Shown here: in pieces, positions 4,420 to 6,298 of the stretch | Numbering within the stretch: position 1 is the first letter of the stretch | How the letters are laid out: every line of letters begins with the position of its first letter | Source: Nitrospinota bacterium | Lineage (GTDB): Bacteria > 2-12-FULL-45-22 > JACOWJ01 | Length of the DNA: 6,298 nt | Reading direction: 5' to 3' | NCBI GenBank assembly: GCA_016176845.1 | Contig: JACOWJ010000011.1 | Coordinates: 1 to 6,298, forward strand | Program-made: the position numbers and the translations under genes | Notes under the pieces: model-generated | Database searches by the model: none | The model's input: the letters and a program-made list of their open reading frames with translations, nothing else | Told to the model about the DNA's origin: nothing

Positions 4420-6087
4420 ATGTCCAGACCGACCGGTGCACCTACCATGGGATCGATGGACGCTCGCACGATCGCTGCAATCAGGCCTGTCCTGGCCTTA
4501 TCGGCGATGCTGATCCTCTGCACCGACCCGCCGGAGCCCGGCCGCTATCCCGCTTTCACCTGCGCGGCCCTGATTCTCTACACCGTCTATAGCGCCATCC
4601 TTTACCTCCTCGCGTTGCGCCGTCCTCTCCTTTTCCCGGCCAGAGTCCTCCCCTGGATAGACGTGGGCTGGTACCTGATGATGCTGGTTGTGCCCGGCAG
4701 CGGCAGGAGCCGCATCTTCTTCCTCTTTTTCCCCGTTCCCATCCTGATGGCCTCCCTGGACTGGGGGGTTGCCTCGGGACTATGCGTGGCCCTTGCCTGC
4801 GCCACCCCCTTCCTCACCGTCGGCCTGGCGACAGCGCCGGGAGGGCCGGACTCCCAACTCCTGCTGGGTCCAACCTACCTGATCCTTCTCGGCGCGATGA
4901 TGGCCTGCTGGGGTGGGTCCGAGACCCGGCTCAGGCTCCGGCTGGAGCTCCTCAAGGAGATTGGCCGGCTCTCCAACCCGCGCTTCGGGGTTGACCGCAC
5001 GATCGGTTCCATCCTGGAGCGGCTGCGCGCCTTCTATGACGCCGATGCCTGCCTGTTCGTCGTGGCCGCTCCGACTGCCGGCGGGCTTAGCATGCGCCGC
5101 GCCGACCGTCGCAACCCGGAGGCCGCCATGCGGGCTGAGCCGATCCCGGAGGGGTTGGCGGATCCCCTGCTCGCCCTGCCCGCCGGCCAGGCAGTGGTCT
5201 GTCGCGGCGAGCCGCGCCTGGGGAGAGGGTGGCGCGCGGGAGGGGGCGTTCGCGCTTACGACGTGGCGACCGGCAGGCGCGTGGCCAATCCGCCGGAGAT
5301 GAGTGGGGTGCTGGAGGCCGAGTCGTTTCTCACGGTGCCGTTTGGCTACGATGGCAAGGGCGGCGGGAGGCTCTATCTGCTGGCCCCACGGCGCTGTGAC
5401 TTCGACGCGCCGGAGGTGGACTTCCTGCTCCAGGTGCTGGGGCATACCCTGCCGGCCATCGATACCCTCCGGCTGGTGGATCGGCTGGCCTCGGATGCGG
5501 CCGGGGCGGAACGCCGCCGGATCGCGCGCGACCTCCACGACAGCGTGATCCAACCCTACCTCGGGCTCCAGATGGGACTGGCCGCCCTTCGCCAGAAGCT
5601 GGCCTCGGGCAGCGCCGAGGTCAAGGGGGAGGTCGAGCGGCTGATCTCGCTGACCGAGGTCGGGCTCGACGACCTGCGCCACTACACGGGGGCGTTGCGG
5701 GAGGGAGACGAGCCTGAGGGCGGCCTGCTGCCGGCCGTGAGGCGCTTCGCCGGGAGATTCGCTGAGGCGACCGGCATCGCCGTCCATGTCGAGGCCGGGG
5801 CCGATCTCTGCGTGAACGACCGGCTGGCCGCCGAGGTGTTCCAGATGGTGGCCGAAGGCCTGAGCAATATCCGGCGGCACACGGGCAGCCGGCGGGCCAC
5901 CGTTGGCCTGGCCTGTAGTGATGGCCATCTCGTCCTGCGGGTCGGGAACGACGTCCCTGCGGGGGCGGCGCCTGTCCCCTTCATCCCTCGCTCGATCACA
6001 GAGCGCGCCACGGCCCTGGGCGGGCGCGGGCGCGTCGAGTGGACAGAAAGCGGCGATACCGTCGTGATCGTCGAGATCCCGCTCTAG
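4420..6087 (+). CDS. NarL-type membrane sensor histidine kinase (GAF, HisKA_3, HATPase)
   Basis: A 555-residue sensor kinase. About six hydrophobic segments lie at residues 21-34, 43-66, 76-92, 99-113, 115-138 and 147-164, then a charged linker (ETRLRLRLELLKEIGRL) and a GAF-like region (about 187-347). The HisKA_3 dimerisation domain has ERRRIARDLHDSVIQ with phospho-acceptor H373 (codon 5536-5538). The C-terminal ATPase domain has an N-box EGLSNIRRHT (479-488); its G1/G2 region is atypical (VGNDVP, then PFIPRSITERATALGG), so the ATP lid is short. Such kinases phosphorylate LuxR-type response regulators, and one begins 12 bases downstream. The sensed signal is unknown; the absence of an obvious periplasmic domain suggests a membrane or cytoplasmic (GAF ligand) cue. 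ATG 4420 follows GGAGAGGGGGG at a suitable distance; TTG 4396 and ATG 4447 are alternatives. GC content and third-position bias are far above those of the genes to the left, suggesting transfer or a chimeric join. Confidence 0.92.
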   Translation: MSRPTGAPTMGSMDARTIAAIRPVLALSAMLILCTDPPEPGRYPAFTCAALILYTVYSAILYLLALRRPLLFPARVLPWIDVGWYLMMLVVPGSGRSRIFFLFFPVPILMASLDWGVASGLCVALACATPFLTVGLATAPGGPDSQLLLGPTYLILLGAMMACWGGSETRLRLRLELLKEIGRLSNPRFGVDRTIGSILERLRAFYDADACLFVVAAPTAGGLSMRRADRRNPEAAMRAEPIPEGLADPLLALPAGQAVVCRGEPRLGRGWRAGGGVRAYDVATGRRVANPPEMSGVLEAESFLTVPFGYDGKGGGRLYLLAPRRCDFDAPEVDFLLQVLGHTLPAIDTLRLVDRLASDAAGAERRRIARDLHDSVIQPYLGLQMGLAALRQKLASGSAEVKGEVERLISLTEVGLDDLRHYTGALREGDEPEGGLLPAVRRFAGRFAEATGIAVHVEAGADLCVNDRLAAEVFQMVAEGLSNIRRHTGSRRATVGLACSDGHLVLRVGNDVPAGAAPVPFIPRSITERATALGGRGRVEWTESGDTVVIVEIPL

Positions 6088-6099
6088 CCTGAGGCTATC

Positions 6100-6298
6100 A
6101 TGTCCCTATCGATCCGGGTCCTGATTGTAGACGACCACGCGGTAGTCCGCGCCGGGCTGCGCATGCTCCTCGAGAGCGGGCCGGGGATGCGCGTGGTCGG
6201 CGAGGGGCTCAAGAACCGGCAGATCGCCCAGCGCCTCTTCCTCAGCGAGACGACGGTGCGCCACCACCTCACGGCGATCTTCGCCAGGCTGGGGGTGG
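6100..6298 (+). CDS. NarL/LuxR-type response regulator, internally deleted, cut by the window end
   Basis: The frame opens at ATG 6100, 12 bases after the kinase stop, with GAGG (6091-6094) as ribosome binding site, and stays open to the window edge (66 codons). Residues 1-35 ([20 protein letters not shown], ending MRVVGE) are the start of a NarL-type receiver, including the acidic pair D11 and D12. Residue 36 onwards ([31 protein letters not shown]) is the second half of a LuxR-type helix-turn-helix. The phospho-acceptor Asp, the conserved Thr/Ser and Lys, the linker and the LTPREREVL helix, roughly 110 to 130 residues in a usual 210 to 220 residue protein, are missing, yet the join is in frame (about 6199-6207). 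The product could not be phosphorylated and probably could not fold as a receiver. It is a decayed gene or an assembly collapse; a tiny functional protein is the least likely reading. Confidence 0.85.
   Translation, partial: MSLSIRVLIVDDHAVVRAGLRMLLESGPGMRVVGEGLKNRQIAQRLFLSETTVRHHLTAIFARLGV

Noticed and set aside
4780-5928. 382-codon minus-strand open frame opposite the histidine kinase
   Set aside because: High-GC coding DNA commonly leaves the opposite strand open; the product is His/Gln/Arg-rich with no recognisable domain, while the plus strand has clear kinase motifs.

Overview
The window shows two compositional blocks. Bases 1 to about 4360 have moderate GC (a hand count of the 60 bases from 3661 gives 32 G+C). 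They carry several kinds of short interspersed repeat of the sort found in environmental anaerobe genomes. Together with a TusA/IscS-like pair, a tandem-PilZ protein and coaE, this suggests a Desulfobacterota-like (deltaproteobacterial) or similar environmental bacterium; that assignment is inference from style only. From about 4400 to the end the DNA is much richer in GC (46 of 60 from 5461) and carries a NarL-type two-component pair, which looks like a different genomic background.

Layout: a 7-bp-period inverted repeat (4-52); a Nudix hydrolase (+, 196-642); a second 7-bp-period inverted repeat (621-739) lying between, and overlapping the end of, convergent genes; then on the minus strand a cysteine-desulfurase-like protein (751-1932) downstream of a TusA-family sulfur carrier (2093-2368). 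A divergent promoter region (about 2457-2541) separates tusA from a PilZ-domain protein (+, 2601-3434). A 146-bp MITE-like element with 13-bp terminal inverted repeats and a possible ATAA target duplication (3450-3595) sits between pilZ and coaE (+, 3613-4239). An orphan-looking promoter region (4271-4398) follows. A membrane sensor histidine kinase (+, 4420-6087) and the start of an internally deleted NarL-type response regulator (+, 6100 to the edge) close the window.

The main biological point is the sulfur pair. The IscS/NifS-like protein keeps the catalytic-loop cysteine and most of the fold motifs, but the PLP Schiff-base lysine is aspartate (SAND in place of SxHK), and a PLP-contacting glutamine is alanine. 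Its neighbour TusA has an intact CPEP sulfur-carrier motif. The pair may be a sulfur-handling module that does not use standard PLP chemistry, or an IscS of the kind described from Archaeoglobus fulgidus.

The second point is that the response regulator is an in-frame join of the first 35 residues of a receiver domain to the last two helices of a LuxR-type DNA-binding domain. This is either a real deletion or an assembly artefact. The composition break near 4360-4420 also makes an assembly chimera or horizontal insertion worth testing.
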